A DNA stretch of 64,000 nucleotides from Gammaproteobacteria bacterium (GTDB taxonomy: Bacteria; Pseudomonadota; Gammaproteobacteria; Steroidobacterales; GCA-2729495): positions 992,001 to 1,056,000 of the forward strand of contig CP054183.1 in NCBI GenBank assembly GCA_015709695.1, read 5' to 3'. Positions 27,085-36,614 of the stretch are shown in pieces (the stretch's first letter is position 1; every line of letters begins with the position of its first letter). A model generated the notes under the pieces. That model saw only the letters and a list, made by a program, of their open reading frames with translations, ran no database searches and had not been told where the DNA came from. The position numbers and the translations under genes are program-made.

Positions 27085-27759
27085 ATGACTCCGGAAGCGG
27101 ACAGCAGCACCAGCCGCCCGGCGCGGCTGAGGGTGAGCGAGATCTTCCACTCCATCCAGGGGGAGTCGCACACCACGGGTGAACGCACGGTGTTCGTGCG
27201 CCTCACCGGCTGCCCGCTCCGCTGCAGCTGGTGCGATACCGCCTATGCCTTCAGCGGTGGCGAGCTGCGCAGCCTCGACTCGATCATGGATGCCGTGGCG
27301 GCCTTCGGCTCCCGCCACGTGTGCGTGACCGGAGGCGAGCCCCTGGCCCAGGCGGACTGCCGCGCGCTGCTCGGCCGGCTCTGCGATGCCGGCTACCTCG
27401 TGCAGCTCGAGACCAGTGGCGCCCTGGACATCACCGGCATCGACCCGCGCGTGGCGGTGATCATGGACCTGAAGGCGCCATCTTCCGGCGAGTCGGCACG
27501 CAATCTCTGGGTCAACCTCGACAGCCTCAAGCCCCGCGACCAGGTGAAGGTCGTCATTGCGGATCGCAGTGACTACGACTGGGCGAGGCAGGTGCTCGCC
27601 GACCATGGCCTGCGGGCACGCTGCGCGGTGCTGTTCTCGCCGGCCTGGGGCCTGCTCGAGCCGCGCCTGCTGGCCGAGTGGATCCTCGCCGACCGTCTCG
27701 ATGTCTGCCTGCAGTTGCAGCTGCACAAGCTGCTCTGGGGGGATGCCCGTGGCCATTGA
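27085..27759 (+). CDS. queE: 7-carboxy-7-deazaguanine synthase QueE
   Basis: Radical SAM enzyme (about 224 residues) that converts 6-carboxytetrahydropterin to 7-carboxy-7-deazaguanine in queuosine synthesis. The cluster motif CPLRCSWC (C-x3-C-x2-C) lies in [18 protein letters not shown], preceded by [16 protein letters not shown] is the GGE motif that contacts SAM. GTG 27073 would add four residues. Its stop overlaps the queC start by 17 bases. queD and queF are not in the window. Confidence 0.94.
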   Translation: MTPEADSSTSRPARLRVSEIFHSIQGESHTTGERTVFVRLTGCPLRCSWCDTAYAFSGGELRSLDSIMDAVAAFGSRHVCVTGGEPLAQADCRALLGRLCDAGYLVQLETSGALDITGIDPRVAVIMDLKAPSSGESARNLWVNLDSLKPRDQVKVVIADRSDYDWARQVLADHGLRARCAVLFSPAWGLLEPRLLAEWILADRLDVCLQLQLHKLLWGDARGH

Positions 27760-28450
27760 GCGTGGCCGGGCCGTGGTCCTGCTCTCCGGCGGCATGGATT
27801 CCGCCACCTGCCTGGCGCTGGCCGCGCGCCGCGAGCACCACCGCTGCCATGCGCTGAGCTTCGACTATGGCCAGCGGCATCGCGCCGAGCTGGATGCCGC
27901 AGTCCGCGTCGCCGGCCTGCTCGGCGCATGCGAGCATCGCTGCCTGCGCATCGACCTCGGTGCGCTCGGCGGCTCGGCGCTCACCGATCCCGGCATTGCC
28001 GTGCCACGCCATCCCGTCGTGGGCATTCCCGTGACCTACGTCCCCGCGCGCAACACCGTGTTCCTCTCGTTCGCGCTGGCATGGGCCGAAGTCCTCGATG
28101 CGGATTTCATCTACACCGGCGTCAACGCCGTGGACTTCTCCGGCTATCCGGATTGCCGCCCCGAATATGTCGCCGCCTTCCAGGCCATGGCGAACCTCGC
28201 GACCCGCCGCGGCGTCGACGGCCGGCCGGTGGAGATCCGGGCACCGCTGATCGCGCTGGGCAAGGCGGACATCATCCGCCTCGGACACGATCTCGGGGTG
28301 GACTTCGCCGCCACGGTCTCCTGTTACCAGGCCGATGCCGGTGGCGCCGCCTGTGGTGCCTGTGATGCCTGCCGGCTGCGACGGGCAGGCTTCGAGGCTG
28401 CGGGCATGGCCGACGTCACCCGCTACCAGGCCGGCAGCCCGGCTGGCTAG
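27743..28450 (+). CDS. queC: 7-cyano-7-deazaguanine synthase QueC
   Basis: ATP-dependent enzyme of 235 residues that turns 7-carboxy-7-deazaguanine into preQ0. The PP-loop is [15 protein letters not shown] (about residues 13-27), with [14 protein letters not shown] in the middle. The C-terminal zinc site has Cys in SCYQ and ACGACDAC. It overlaps queE by 17 bases, so the two queuosine steps are coupled. The tRNA-Lys gene follows 44 bases later. Confidence 0.95.
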   Translation: MPVAIERGRAVVLLSGGMDSATCLALAARREHHRCHALSFDYGQRHRAELDAAVRVAGLLGACEHRCLRIDLGALGGSALTDPGIAVPRHPVVGIPVTYVPARNTVFLSFALAWAEVLDADFIYTGVNAVDFSGYPDCRPEYVAAFQAMANLATRRGVDGRPVEIRAPLIALGKADIIRLGHDLGVDFAATVSCYQADAGGAACGACDACRLRRAGFEAAGMADVTRYQAGSPAG

Positions 28451-28494
28451 GTCGGCCGGGTCGCGATCGGCTATGATTCGCGCCCAGTCCCCCC

Positions 28495-28570
28495 GGGCCG
28501 TTAGCTCAGTCGGTAGAGCAGCTGGCTTTTAACCAGTTGGTCGCGCGTTCGAATCGCGCACGGCCCACCA
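28495..28570 (+). tRNA. tRNA-Lys (anticodon UUU)
   Basis: A 76-base cloverleaf: acceptor GGGCCGT with ACGGCCC, D-arm AGCTCAGTCGGTAGAG, anticodon stem GCTGG/CCAGT around loop CTTTTAA (anticodon TTT), T-arm GCGCG-TTCGAAT-CGCGC and encoded CCA. A tRNA-Lys near the tol-pal end is common in gammaproteobacteria. Confidence 0.96.
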
Positions 28571-28760
28571 GTCCTGCCGGCAGTACCAGCGCGGGCTGTG
28601 GCGCGGTTTCAGCGCCCGACATGCCCGGAGTGGTGGTAAAGTGGTTTCGAAACGACAGTATCACCGGTGGCCCCCGGATGCCGGTTGCCGCAGGCGGTGC
28701 TGTTCCGGAGGGTGATACTCCTTTAATATCGCCTCCTGGCTTGTTGTCGCAGAAGGTGTG

Positions 28761-30059
28761 ATGGACGCTCGGGACCTTTCCGAAGACAAGGTCGACAATT
28801 ACCGCTGGCAACTCGGCCGGCTGGAGCTGGTGCCGATCGTCATCGGCGGCATGGGCGTCGACATCTCCACCTCCGAGCTGGCGCTGACCGCCTGCCGCCT
28901 CGGCGGGGTGGGCCACATTTCCGATGCCATGGTCCAGCACGTCTCGGACCGCAAGTACGACACCCACTTCACCAAGGCCAAGTCCGAGAAGCATCGCGGC
29001 ACCCGCGACGGCATCGACAAGACCACGGTCAAGTTCGACCTCGAGCACCTGCGCCAGGCGCAGCTCAACCATGTGCGGCACACCATGGACCGCAAGCAGG
29101 GTCCCGGCGCGATCTTCATCAACGTGATGGAGAAGCTGACCATGGGTGCGCCGGGAGACACGCTGCGGGCCCGGCTGGCGGGTGCCATGGACGGCGGCAT
29201 CGACGGCATCACGCTGTCGGCCGGCCTGCACATCGGCAGCCTCAAGCTGGTCGAGGACCACCCGCGGTTCCGCGACGTGAAGATCGGCCCCATCGTCTCC
29301 AGCGTCCGCGCGCTGAAGATCTTCCTCAAGGGTGCCGCGCGCCTGAAGCGCATGCCCGATTACGTGATCGTCGAGGGCCCGCTCGCCGGCGGGCATCTCG
29401 GCTTCGGTGATGACTGGCGGGATTACGACCTGCGCAGCATCGTCGCCGAGATCCTCGCGTTCCTCCGGGAAGAGAAGCTCGACATCCCGGTGCTGCCGGC
29501 GGGCGGCATCTTCACCGGCACCGATGCCGCGTCCTACCTGCGCATGGGCGCGGCCGCCGTCCAGGTCGCCACCCGTTTCACCATCACCGAGGAGTGCGGG
29601 CTGCCGGCCCGGGTGAAGCAGGACTACGCCCGCGCCCGCGAGGAGGACCTGGTGGTCTCCGGCGTGTCACCGACCGGCTATCCCATCCGCCTGCTGTCCT
29701 ACAGCCCCTGCTTCGACTCGAACATCAAGCCGCAGTGCGAGGCCTTCGGCTACCTGCTGAGCCGCGAGGGCACCTGTGCCTACCTCGACGCCTACGACGC
29801 GACGCCGGTCGACGAGAAGGGCCACAAGCTGCCGGTGCAGGGCAAGGTGTGCCTCTGCTACCACTTCAGCAAGTTCAATTGCTACACCTGCGGCCACTAC
29901 GTGTACCGGCTGAAGGACACGACGCATCGCCTTGCCGATGGCCGCTACCAGATCCTCACCGCGACCCACGTCTTCCGCGACTACCAGTTCAGCACCGGCA
30001 ACCATGTGGCGCTGCCGGCCCCGCTGGAAGCGCCCGCCGCAGCCACCGCGGACCAGTGA
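28761..30059 (+). CDS. Nitronate monooxygenase-like flavoprotein with a Cys-rich C-terminus
   Basis: Protein of 432 residues with a TIM-barrel of the 2-nitropropane dioxygenase/NMO type: VIGGMGVDISTSELA near the start, IFINVMEKL, DGITLSAGLHIG, VEGPLAGGHLGFG (FMN phosphate region) and PAGGIFTGTDAASYLRMGA. The last 120 residues are unusual: SPCFDS, PQCEAFG, GTCAYL, then VCLCYHFSKFNCYTCGHYV, making at least seven Cys. They could bind zinc or an Fe-S cluster. Usual NMOs are about 320-380 residues and lack this tail. GTG 28758 is an alternative start; AAGG precedes both. A nitronate substrate is not proven; related proteins also serve as fatty-acid enoyl reductases. Confidence 0.8.
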   Translation: MDARDLSEDKVDNYRWQLGRLELVPIVIGGMGVDISTSELALTACRLGGVGHISDAMVQHVSDRKYDTHFTKAKSEKHRGTRDGIDKTTVKFDLEHLRQAQLNHVRHTMDRKQGPGAIFINVMEKLTMGAPGDTLRARLAGAMDGGIDGITLSAGLHIGSLKLVEDHPRFRDVKIGPIVSSVRALKIFLKGAARLKRMPDYVIVEGPLAGGHLGFGDDWRDYDLRSIVAEILAFLREEKLDIPVLPAGGIFTGTDAASYLRMGAAAVQVATRFTITEECGLPARVKQDYARAREEDLVVSGVSPTGYPIRLLSYSPCFDSNIKPQCEAFGYLLSREGTCAYLDAYDATPVDEKGHKLPVQGKVCLCYHFSKFNCYTCGHYVYRLKDTTHRLADGRYQILTATHVFRDYQFSTGNHVALPAPLEAPAAATADQ

Positions 30060-30098
30060 GGCCCGGCGGCCACGCTGCCGAGCAGGGCGCGCGGCCCT

Positions 30099-30854
30099 TC
30101 AGAAGGTATAGATGACGAAACCGCCGAGCAGCCAGGCCTGCTCGGTGTCCTCGATGTCGTACCAGCTGCCCTCGGCCCGCAGCGTCATGTGCTCGCTGGC
30201 CTTGTAGTTGAAGCCGATGGCGCCGGCGAGGTCGGTGCCGTCGGTGCCCACCGAGAAGCTCGAAGGCAGCACCGTCGGCAGCGTTGCCGTCCCGGTGTTC
30301 GGAAAGGTTTCGCCGTAGGCATTGCGTGCCTTGAAGGTCGAGTCCCAGCTGATCATGCCGAGCTTGGCGATGACCTCCCAGCGCTCGCCGAGGGGCAGGG
30401 CTCCCACCAGATAGGCATCGATGCCGTGGATCTCGTCGGACAGCTTCAGGGCGACGTCCGTCTCCGGGCTGGTGGCGGAGGGCGGAATCGCCAGGTCCAG
30501 CGAGTCCTCCGGCTCCCCGAGGTCGACGTAGCCGGCTTCGATGCCGAAGTAGCGGCCGAAGCGCACGCCGCCGAACAGCCGGTAGCCGAGGTCGCTGCCG
30601 CGGAACTTGCCGAGTCTCTTCTCGACGGGCTGGCCGGGCGTGCAGCCATAGATGTTGCCGGCTGGCTGCTGGCAGGTCAGGGGGGTGAGGCCGCCGCTGC
30701 CGTCGTTGACGAAGGCGCCGATGGCCACATCGACATCCTCCTCGAGCTTGGCACCACCGACGCCGCCACCCACGTACCAGCTGACATCGGCGACGGCCGT
30801 CATCGGCAACAACGCGAGGATCGCCATGCTGGCGCGCTTGAGAATGCTCGTCAT
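30099..30854 (-). CDS. OmpA/OmpW-like outer-membrane beta-barrel protein
   Basis: Protein of 251 residues. The signal peptide is MTSILKRASMAILALLPMTAVA. The mature part shows alternating strands with YVGGGVGGAK at the start, YRLFGGVRFGRYFGIEAGYV, WEVIAKLGMISWDS and a last strand AWLLGGFVIYTF ending in Phe, the usual signal for barrel assembly. About eight strands are likely. ATG 30854 starts the signal peptide; a longer frame to 30899 adds a charged stretch and is less likely. Ligand unknown. It is divergent from the TonB receptor, 284 bases away. Confidence 0.8.
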   Translation of the reverse strand: MTSILKRASMAILALLPMTAVADVSWYVGGGVGGAKLEEDVDVAIGAFVNDGSGGLTPLTCQQPAGNIYGCTPGQPVEKRLGKFRGSDLGYRLFGGVRFGRYFGIEAGYVDLGEPEDSLDLAIPPSATSPETDVALKLSDEIHGIDAYLVGALPLGERWEVIAKLGMISWDSTFKARNAYGETFPNTGTATLPTVLPSSFSVGTDGTDLAGAIGFNYKASEHMTLRAEGSWYDIEDTEQAWLLGGFVIYTF

Positions 30855-31138
30855 GCTGTCTTCCCGGGTTGGTACAGGCCGCTGCCACGGCCGACGCATC
30901 AGCCGGGTGCCGGATTTTCTGCTCCGGCGATTCTAGCTGCGCGACTATAGCGAATCGCATCGGCAGCCACTATCCGTTGCCGCTGTCCGATGTGCGGATA
31001 GGCAAGCTGGGGTTCGTTGAGATAGCCTTACCGGTCGAGGTGGTCGGGGTCATCCGGGTTGCCGGTAACGAAAGCACGCTGGCCGGGCGATGGCGAGGTG
31101 ATCGCCGGCCGGCGTGACGGCTTTGCTTTGGGGGATAT
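30855..31138. promoter_or_regulatory. Divergent intergenic region between the beta-barrel gene and the TonB receptor
   Basis: Holds the promoters of both flanking genes. One inverted repeat is visible: CTATCCG at 30970-30976 and CGGATAG at 30995-31001. GGGGGA just before ATG 31139 is the ribosome site of the receptor. No clean sigma70 pair stands out. Confidence 0.35.
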
Positions 31139-34045
31139 ATGGTGAGCGTACGGCGCCTGGCACTGCTCGCGGCGGCTGCCATGTCGGCAATGCCCGGCGC
31201 GGCATGGCCACAGATCGAAGAAATCGTGGTGACCACCCGCAAGAAGGAGGAGAACCTCCAGGACGTGCCGATCGCCGTGTCGGCCATCACCGCCGACCAG
31301 ATCGAGCGCCAGGGCGTCGCCGATCTCAGCGACGTGGTGAAGAGCTCGCCCAGCGTGCAGTTCGACCGCGCCTTCGGCCCGTCGGACACGCGCATCACCA
31401 TCCGCGGCCTGTCCAACACCCGCGGCCGTTCCAACGTGGCGTTCCTGGTGGACAACATCGACGTCACCACGGAAAACCTCATCTCGGCCGGCTCCGGCCT
31501 GCTCGCCAATCGCCGCCTGCTGAGCGACGTGGAGCGCATCGAGATCGTCAAGGGGCCGCAGAGCGCGCTGTATGGCCGTGCCGCGTTCGCCGGCGCCATC
31601 AACTACATCACCCGCGATCCCGGCGACGAGTTCAACGGCACCGCGCGGCTCGATTTCGCCCAGGACGGCTTCCAGCAGGTGGACGCGGCCTTCGGTGGTC
31701 CGGTGACGGACACGCTGGGCCTGCGGATGACCGGCTTCTGGTACAGCCAGGGTGGCCATTACGTGAATGCCATGTCGGGCCAGGACGTGGGCGACAGCAG
31801 CGGCTCCGGGGCGGCGCTCACCGCCGTCTGGCGCCCGGATGACATCACCAAGGTGAAGCTGCGCGGCGAGTACAGCCGCGAGGACTACGGTCCGATGGCC
31901 AACGCCCGCGTCGGCGGCGGCTGGCAGGATGGGCCTGGCAACCGGCTGATGCCCTACCCGGATGCCATGCTCCAGCACGCCCGCAACATGTTCGCGGTGC
32001 GTGCCGCCCAGCCCGGCAACGACGACGTGCTGCTCAATGGCCTGGGCTTCACCAAGTCCGGCAGCAACGGCTCGACCGCGCTCCTCGACTTCAACCAGTA
32101 CTGCCCCGACAGCCTGAAGGATCCGTCGAAAGGCCCGGGATTCTGCCAGCCCACCTCGATGGGCAACGGCAAGGGCCGGGTGGTCAAGCAGAGCGAGAAT
32201 CCGCTCACTGGCCAGGACTTCGATGGCAGCGACCTCGAAACCTTCCGGCTCAGCATCATCGCCACCTTCGATCTCGACGGCGGCCGTCTCAGCTCCTTCA
32301 CGGGCTGGACCAATTTCAACGGCCGGGACAGCTTCGACCAGGACTGGCAGGCCGAGGCGGACTACAAGTTCACGCCGCCCGGGGGCGCGCCGGCAAGCTA
32401 CCCGGCCACCCCCCCACCGGGCGCCTATTACCATGGCCGCCGCCCCGACCAGCTGCTGGCGAGCCAGATCGCCGACACCGAGTCCGGCGTCGACCAGCTC
32501 AGCCAGGAACTGCGGTTCGAATCGCGGCTCGATGGCGCCTGGCAGTACACGGTGGGCGCGCTGTACTGGGACGAGAAGCGCACCCTGGACGACCGCAACG
32601 GCCTGTACCTGTGCATGCCGCTGGACAAGGAGGGCCGGCTGGATGTCGACGGCAGCGGCCGCTTCACCTACCCGACCTTCGGCTACCAGCCCGGCGTCTG
32701 CGACGGCACCGGCAACTCCGTCATCGGCTGGCAGCAGGAGTACCTGAATACGCTGCCTATGCCCGCGCCCTACTGGGAGGCGGATACGCGCCACTGGTCG
32801 TTCTACGGCAACATCGACTGGCAGATCACCGACGACTGGCAGCTGGTGGTGGAGGACCGGCTCGTGTCCGAGCGCTTCCGCCTGCTCAAGCCCAACCAGG
32901 TCGGCTGCACCAACCTCGGCTACATGGGCATCATCGGCCAGGTGTTCCTCGACGAGCAGACCAGTGGCACCAACGTCATCTGCTCGGCCGAGAAAGTCAT
33001 CATCGGCAACAACCTCACCAGCAACGACAGCTACCGGACGCTGGAGGCCTCGACATCCTCCAATTACCATACTCCCAAGGTGACGCTGAACTGGAAGGTC
33101 ACCCCGGACAACCTGCTGTACTTCTTCTGGGCGAAGGCGCAAAAGCCGGGCGGCATCAACCAGCTGGTGTCCGGCGGGGTCGCCTCCACGGTGACCGCCG
33201 AGAAGTACGACCCGGAGGAGTTGCAGGCCTGGGAGATCGGCAGCAAGAACACCACGAATTTCTTCGGCCCCTTGCAGGCCAACATCTCCGGTTTCTTCCA
33301 GGACTACACCGACAAGCAGATCACCACGCAGGTGATGGTCGACGGCGTGGCCACGCCACGCGTGCTCAACGCCTCCGGCGCAGAAATCTGGGGCCTGGAG
33401 CTGGAACTGCTGTGGCAGCCGGAGTTCGTCGACGGGCTGGTGCTGACGGCGGCCTACACCTATCTCGATGCCAAGTACACGAGCTTCGTCGACAACGTGA
33501 CCAGCGCGCAGCGCATCGCCCAGGCGTACAGCTCGGGACGCGGCTGCAAGCTGGTCTACCTCGACAATCCGACGGTGCCCGATGGGCAGACCGTCAATCC
33601 GGCGACTTTCCAGGCCATCGGTTCCGTCGCCTGCCAGATCGACTATGACGGCGCCTGGCTCGAGCGGACACCCGAGCACGCGCTGGCGCTGGGCGCCAGT
33701 TACAAGCATCCGCTGACCGACGACGGCATCGACCTGCTGACCGAGGTGAATGCAAACTGGCAGAGCCGGCGCTATCTCGACCAGGACAACGGCGTCTGGT
33801 TCGATCCGTACTGGAACGTGGACGCGCGGGTCGGCCTGATCCATCCCAAGTACGAGATCATCGCCTACATCGACAACCTGCTCGACGACGACACCATCCG
33901 CAGCGGCGGATCCGGCCCGGATTTCGGCCGGCAGGTCTCCGAGACCGGCTTCACCGGCGGCCTCGGCATCATGCACTACTGGGGCACGCTGCCGGATCCG
34001 CGCATCTTCGGCATCCGGGCAACCTACCGCTTCGGCCAGCACTAG
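31139..34045 (+). CDS. TonB-dependent outer-membrane receptor
   Basis: Protein of 968 residues. A short signal peptide (VRRLALLAAAAMSAMPGAAW) precedes the TonB-box-like EEIVVTTRKKEENLQ, then the plug domain (about residues 40-160, with TIRGLSNTRGRSNVAFLVDN and EIVKGPQSALYGRAAFAGAI). A 22-strand barrel follows, ending IFGIRATYRFGQH. The style, including the RKKEENLQDVPIAV start, is that of Proteobacteria/Sphingomonas-type receptors for unknown organic ligands rather than a clear siderophore receptor. The large barrel contains several Cys in extracellular-looking loops. It lies upstream of the HMG-CoA synthase-like gene, but the 195-base gap does not prove an operon. Confidence 0.93.
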   Translation: MVSVRRLALLAAAAMSAMPGAAWPQIEEIVVTTRKKEENLQDVPIAVSAITADQIERQGVADLSDVVKSSPSVQFDRAFGPSDTRITIRGLSNTRGRSNVAFLVDNIDVTTENLISAGSGLLANRRLLSDVERIEIVKGPQSALYGRAAFAGAINYITRDPGDEFNGTARLDFAQDGFQQVDAAFGGPVTDTLGLRMTGFWYSQGGHYVNAMSGQDVGDSSGSGAALTAVWRPDDITKVKLRGEYSREDYGPMANARVGGGWQDGPGNRLMPYPDAMLQHARNMFAVRAAQPGNDDVLLNGLGFTKSGSNGSTALLDFNQYCPDSLKDPSKGPGFCQPTSMGNGKGRVVKQSENPLTGQDFDGSDLETFRLSIIATFDLDGGRLSSFTGWTNFNGRDSFDQDWQAEADYKFTPPGGAPASYPATPPPGAYYHGRRPDQLLASQIADTESGVDQLSQELRFESRLDGAWQYTVGALYWDEKRTLDDRNGLYLCMPLDKEGRLDVDGSGRFTYPTFGYQPGVCDGTGNSVIGWQQEYLNTLPMPAPYWEADTRHWSFYGNIDWQITDDWQLVVEDRLVSERFRLLKPNQVGCTNLGYMGIIGQVFLDEQTSGTNVICSAEKVIIGNNLTSNDSYRTLEASTSSNYHTPKVTLNWKVTPDNLLYFFWAKAQKPGGINQLVSGGVASTVTAEKYDPEELQAWEIGSKNTTNFFGPLQANISGFFQDYTDKQITTQVMVDGVATPRVLNASGAEIWGLELELLWQPEFVDGLVLTAAYTYLDAKYTSFVDNVTSAQRIAQAYSSGRGCKLVYLDNPTVPDGQTVNPATFQAIGSVACQIDYDGAWLERTPEHALALGASYKHPLTDDGIDLLTEVNANWQSRRYLDQDNGVWFDPYWNVDARVGLIHPKYEIIAYIDNLLDDDTIRSGGSGPDFGRQVSETGFTGGLGIMHYWGTLPDPRIFGIRATYRFGQH

Positions 34046-34240
34046 CGCAGCGGGCGCCCCCGCCGGCTGCGGCGGGGAGGGCGGCCGTGCAGGCCACTGC
34101 TGCCGCCGGGCGGCAGGGACTGGCGGCCGGCCTGGTAAGGGATACTCCGCTTTCGAGGCCGGCGGCGCTCCTTTACTATTCGCCCCCGGATGTCGGGTGC
34201 AGCGGGGTGGCTGGCCCTCCGGAACATGGTCGCCATCGCA

Positions 34241-35698
34241 ATGAGCACTGAAGCCGTCGGCATTTCGGGTTTTGCAGCCTACCTGCCGCCGTATCGCGTC
34301 GACCTGCGCCAGTGGTGCAGCTGGACCGGCACTTCCTGGGACAAGGTCAGCTCGGTGGTGGGTACCGGCTTCCGCATGGCCGGTCCCGGACAGAGCATCT
34401 ACACCATGGCGGCGACCGCGGCGCTGCGGCTCATGGACCGCTACGACATCGACCCGGGCCGGGTGCGGTTCCTGGCGCTGGGCACCGAATCGAGCACCGA
34501 CAACTCCGCCGGTGCGGTGATCGTCCGCGGCATGCTGGACCTGGCCATGCAGGAGCGGGGTGTGGCGCCGCTCAGCCGTCATTGCGAGGTGCCCGAGTTC
34601 AAGCATGCCTGCCTGGGTGGCATCTATGCCATGAAGGGCGCACTGCGGTTCCTCGCGACCGAACCCGGGGATGCCGTGGGCATCGCCATCAGCGCGGATG
34701 TGGCCAAGTACGAGCGGGGCAGTTCCGGGGAAGCGACCCAGGGCGCCGGGGCAGTGGCGGTGTTGCTGGAGAAGCGGCCTGGACTCCTGGAGGTGGATCT
34801 CGCCGGCTGCGGCAGCGCTTCGGCCTACCGGGCCATCGACTTCCGCAAGCCGATGGTCCGCGCCAACGGCCAGGGCAGCTGCTTCAGGGAAACGCCGGTC
34901 TTCAACGGCAAGTATTCCACCACCTGCTACCTCGACGAGGCGCAGCACGCCGTCCGCGAGATGCTGCGCCGGCTGGGCCGCGATCCTCTCGGCTACTTCC
35001 GCTCGGTCGGCGCCGTGTTCATGCATCGCCCCTACGAGCGCATGCCGCTCAATGCGCTCGGGTTCTGCTATCTCACCGGGCTCGCCCGCAGCGGTGCCGC
35101 GGGCCAGGCCGAGCTCGCGGGCTACTGCGAGACGGCCGGTGTCGGCATCGATGACGTGCTGGCCGAGATGCGCGCGGCCCCGGATATCCTGGCGCTGGTC
35201 CGCGAGGGCGGCCTCGAGCGCGATCCCTGGCCGCTGACCATGAGGCTGCTGCGGGAATTCCGTGACCAGCCGCTGTACCAGGAACTCGTCGCCGCGAGGA
35301 TGCGGCTCGGCGCACGGCCGATGCGGGAACTCGGCAACGTCTATTCGGCATCGCTGCCAGCCTGGCTGGCGGCGGGACTGGAAGAGGCGGCGCAATCCGG
35401 GATGGACCTGGCGGGCAGGGAAGTGCTGGCGCTCGGCTACGGCAGCGGCGATGCCGCCGAGGCCATGCCCATGCGTGTCGTGCCGGGCTGGACCGTGGCT
35501 GCCGGCCGCATCGGTTTCGCGGATGCGCTCGAGCCGGCTGTCGATCTCACGCAGGACGAGTACGTGGCACTGCACCGGACCGGAACCGGACCACGGCCGC
35601 TGGCCGGGCACGACGAATTCGTCATCGACCGCATCGGCACCAGCAGCTCGGCAGAATTCGCCGACGAGGGTGTCGAGTACTACCGCTACTGCCGCTGA
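34241..35698 (+). CDS. HMG-CoA synthase family protein
   Basis: Protein of about 485 residues with a thiolase fold. The nucleophile is Cys124 in EFKHACLGGIYAM, and the His of the family is in VFMHRPYERM. The C-terminal NVYSASLPAWLAAGL matches the GNxYxxSL signature of HMG-CoA synthases. The triad needed for condensing acetyl-CoA with acetoacetyl-CoA or a related substrate is thus present. An FPP synthase gene follows 28 bases later, hinting at isoprenoid metabolism, but no other mevalonate gene is near. ATG 34241 is chosen since it starts the fold; the frame is open upstream to 34190. A role in beta-branching or another C-C bond formation is possible. Confidence 0.8.
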   Translation: MSTEAVGISGFAAYLPPYRVDLRQWCSWTGTSWDKVSSVVGTGFRMAGPGQSIYTMAATAALRLMDRYDIDPGRVRFLALGTESSTDNSAGAVIVRGMLDLAMQERGVAPLSRHCEVPEFKHACLGGIYAMKGALRFLATEPGDAVGIAISADVAKYERGSSGEATQGAGAVAVLLEKRPGLLEVDLAGCGSASAYRAIDFRKPMVRANGQGSCFRETPVFNGKYSTTCYLDEAQHAVREMLRRLGRDPLGYFRSVGAVFMHRPYERMPLNALGFCYLTGLARSGAAGQAELAGYCETAGVGIDDVLAEMRAAPDILALVREGGLERDPWPLTMRLLREFRDQPLYQELVAARMRLGARPMRELGNVYSASLPAWLAAGLEEAAQSGMDLAGREVLALGYGSGDAAEAMPMRVVPGWTVAAGRIGFADALEPAVDLTQDEYVALHRTGTGPRPLAGHDEFVIDRIGTSSSAEFADEGVEYYRYCR

Positions 35699-35726
35699 TG
35701 CCGCCGGCGGCACGGGTGCCTGCGCC

Positions 35727-36608
35727 GTGAACCCGCAAGAACTGGCGCAGCAGCTGCGCCTGCGCGTCGACCAGACGCTGGATCGCTGGCTGCCCCCGGC
35801 CGCCACCTGCCCGGCGCGCCTGCACACGGCGATCCGCTACGCGGTTCTGGGCGGCGGCAAGCGCCTGCGCCCCCTGCTTGCGCATGCTGCCGGAACCTGG
35901 CTCGGGCTGCCGCCGGCGAGGGTGGATGCCATTGCCGTCGCCCTGGAGATCGTGCATGCCTACTCGCTGGTGCACGACGACCTGCCGGCGCTGGACGATG
36001 ACCACCTGCGACGCGGCCGGCCGACGACCCATGTGGCCTTCGACGAGGCGACGGCGATCCTCGTCGGCGACGCCCTGCAGGCCCATGCCTATCTCGTGCT
36101 GGCCACCGACAGCGACATGGATGCCTCGCCTGCGGCGCGCTGCCAGCTGGTGCGCGACCTGGCGATGGCCAGCGGGTCTTCCGGCATGGCCGGTGGCCAG
36201 GCACTGGACATGGAGGCGGCGGGCCGGCCCGCTGGCGTGGAGCAGGCGGAAGCCATCTGCAGGCTGAAGACCGGCCGGCTTCTGGAAGCCGCGGTGCTCA
36301 TGCCCTGTCGTCTGCGTCCCGGGCTTGAGCCGCGCTGGCTGGAGGCGGCACAGCGCTTCGGCCGGGCATACGGCCTCGCCTTCCAGCTCGCCGATGACCT
36401 GATCGACCTGGAAGTGCCGCCGGCCTCGAGCGGCAAGCCGCGGGGAAGCGACCAGCGGCACGGCAAGGCCACGTTGCTGTCCCTGCTGGGGCCGGAGGCC
36501 ACGCGGGAGCGCATGCGGGCGCTGCAGCGCGAGGCCCTCGATGCGCTGGCCGGGTGGGGCCCGGAAGCCGGCCTGCTGCGCTGGCTGTGCGAGTCCAGCC
36601 TGCGCTGA
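35727..36608 (+). CDS. ispA: Farnesyl (geranyl) diphosphate synthase, polyprenyl synthetase family
   Basis: Protein of 293 residues that chains IPP onto allylic diphosphates. The first Asp-rich motif is in LVHDDLPALDDDHLRRG and the second in FQLADDLIDLE (DDxxD); GGGKRLRPLL near residue 40 binds IPP. The two residues between the Asp groups in the first motif (LPALDDD) and the length fit IspA-type FPP synthases. Starts with GTG 35727, 28 bases after the HMG-CoA synthase-like gene, so the two are probably co-transcribed. dxs, a usual neighbour of ispA, is not here. Confidence 0.92.
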   Translation: MNPQELAQQLRLRVDQTLDRWLPPAATCPARLHTAIRYAVLGGGKRLRPLLAHAAGTWLGLPPARVDAIAVALEIVHAYSLVHDDLPALDDDHLRRGRPTTHVAFDEATAILVGDALQAHAYLVLATDSDMDASPAARCQLVRDLAMASGSSGMAGGQALDMEAAGRPAGVEQAEAICRLKTGRLLEAAVLMPCRLRPGLEPRWLEAAQRFGRAYGLAFQLADDLIDLEVPPASSGKPRGSDQRHGKATLLSLLGPEATRERMRALQREALDALAGWGPEAGLLRWLCESSLR

Positions 36609-36614
36609 GGCCGG

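Noticed and set aside
31028-35827. A 1599-codon open frame on the minus strand
   Set aside because: It lies opposite the TonB receptor and the HMG-CoA synthase-like gene, both with clear domains. Its translation is a His/Ala/Val/Leu-rich sequence without domains, as expected from GC-rich antisense frames.
34046-36608. A complete mevalonate operon
   Set aside because: Only an HMG-CoA synthase-like gene and ispA are present; no reductase or kinases are in the window.
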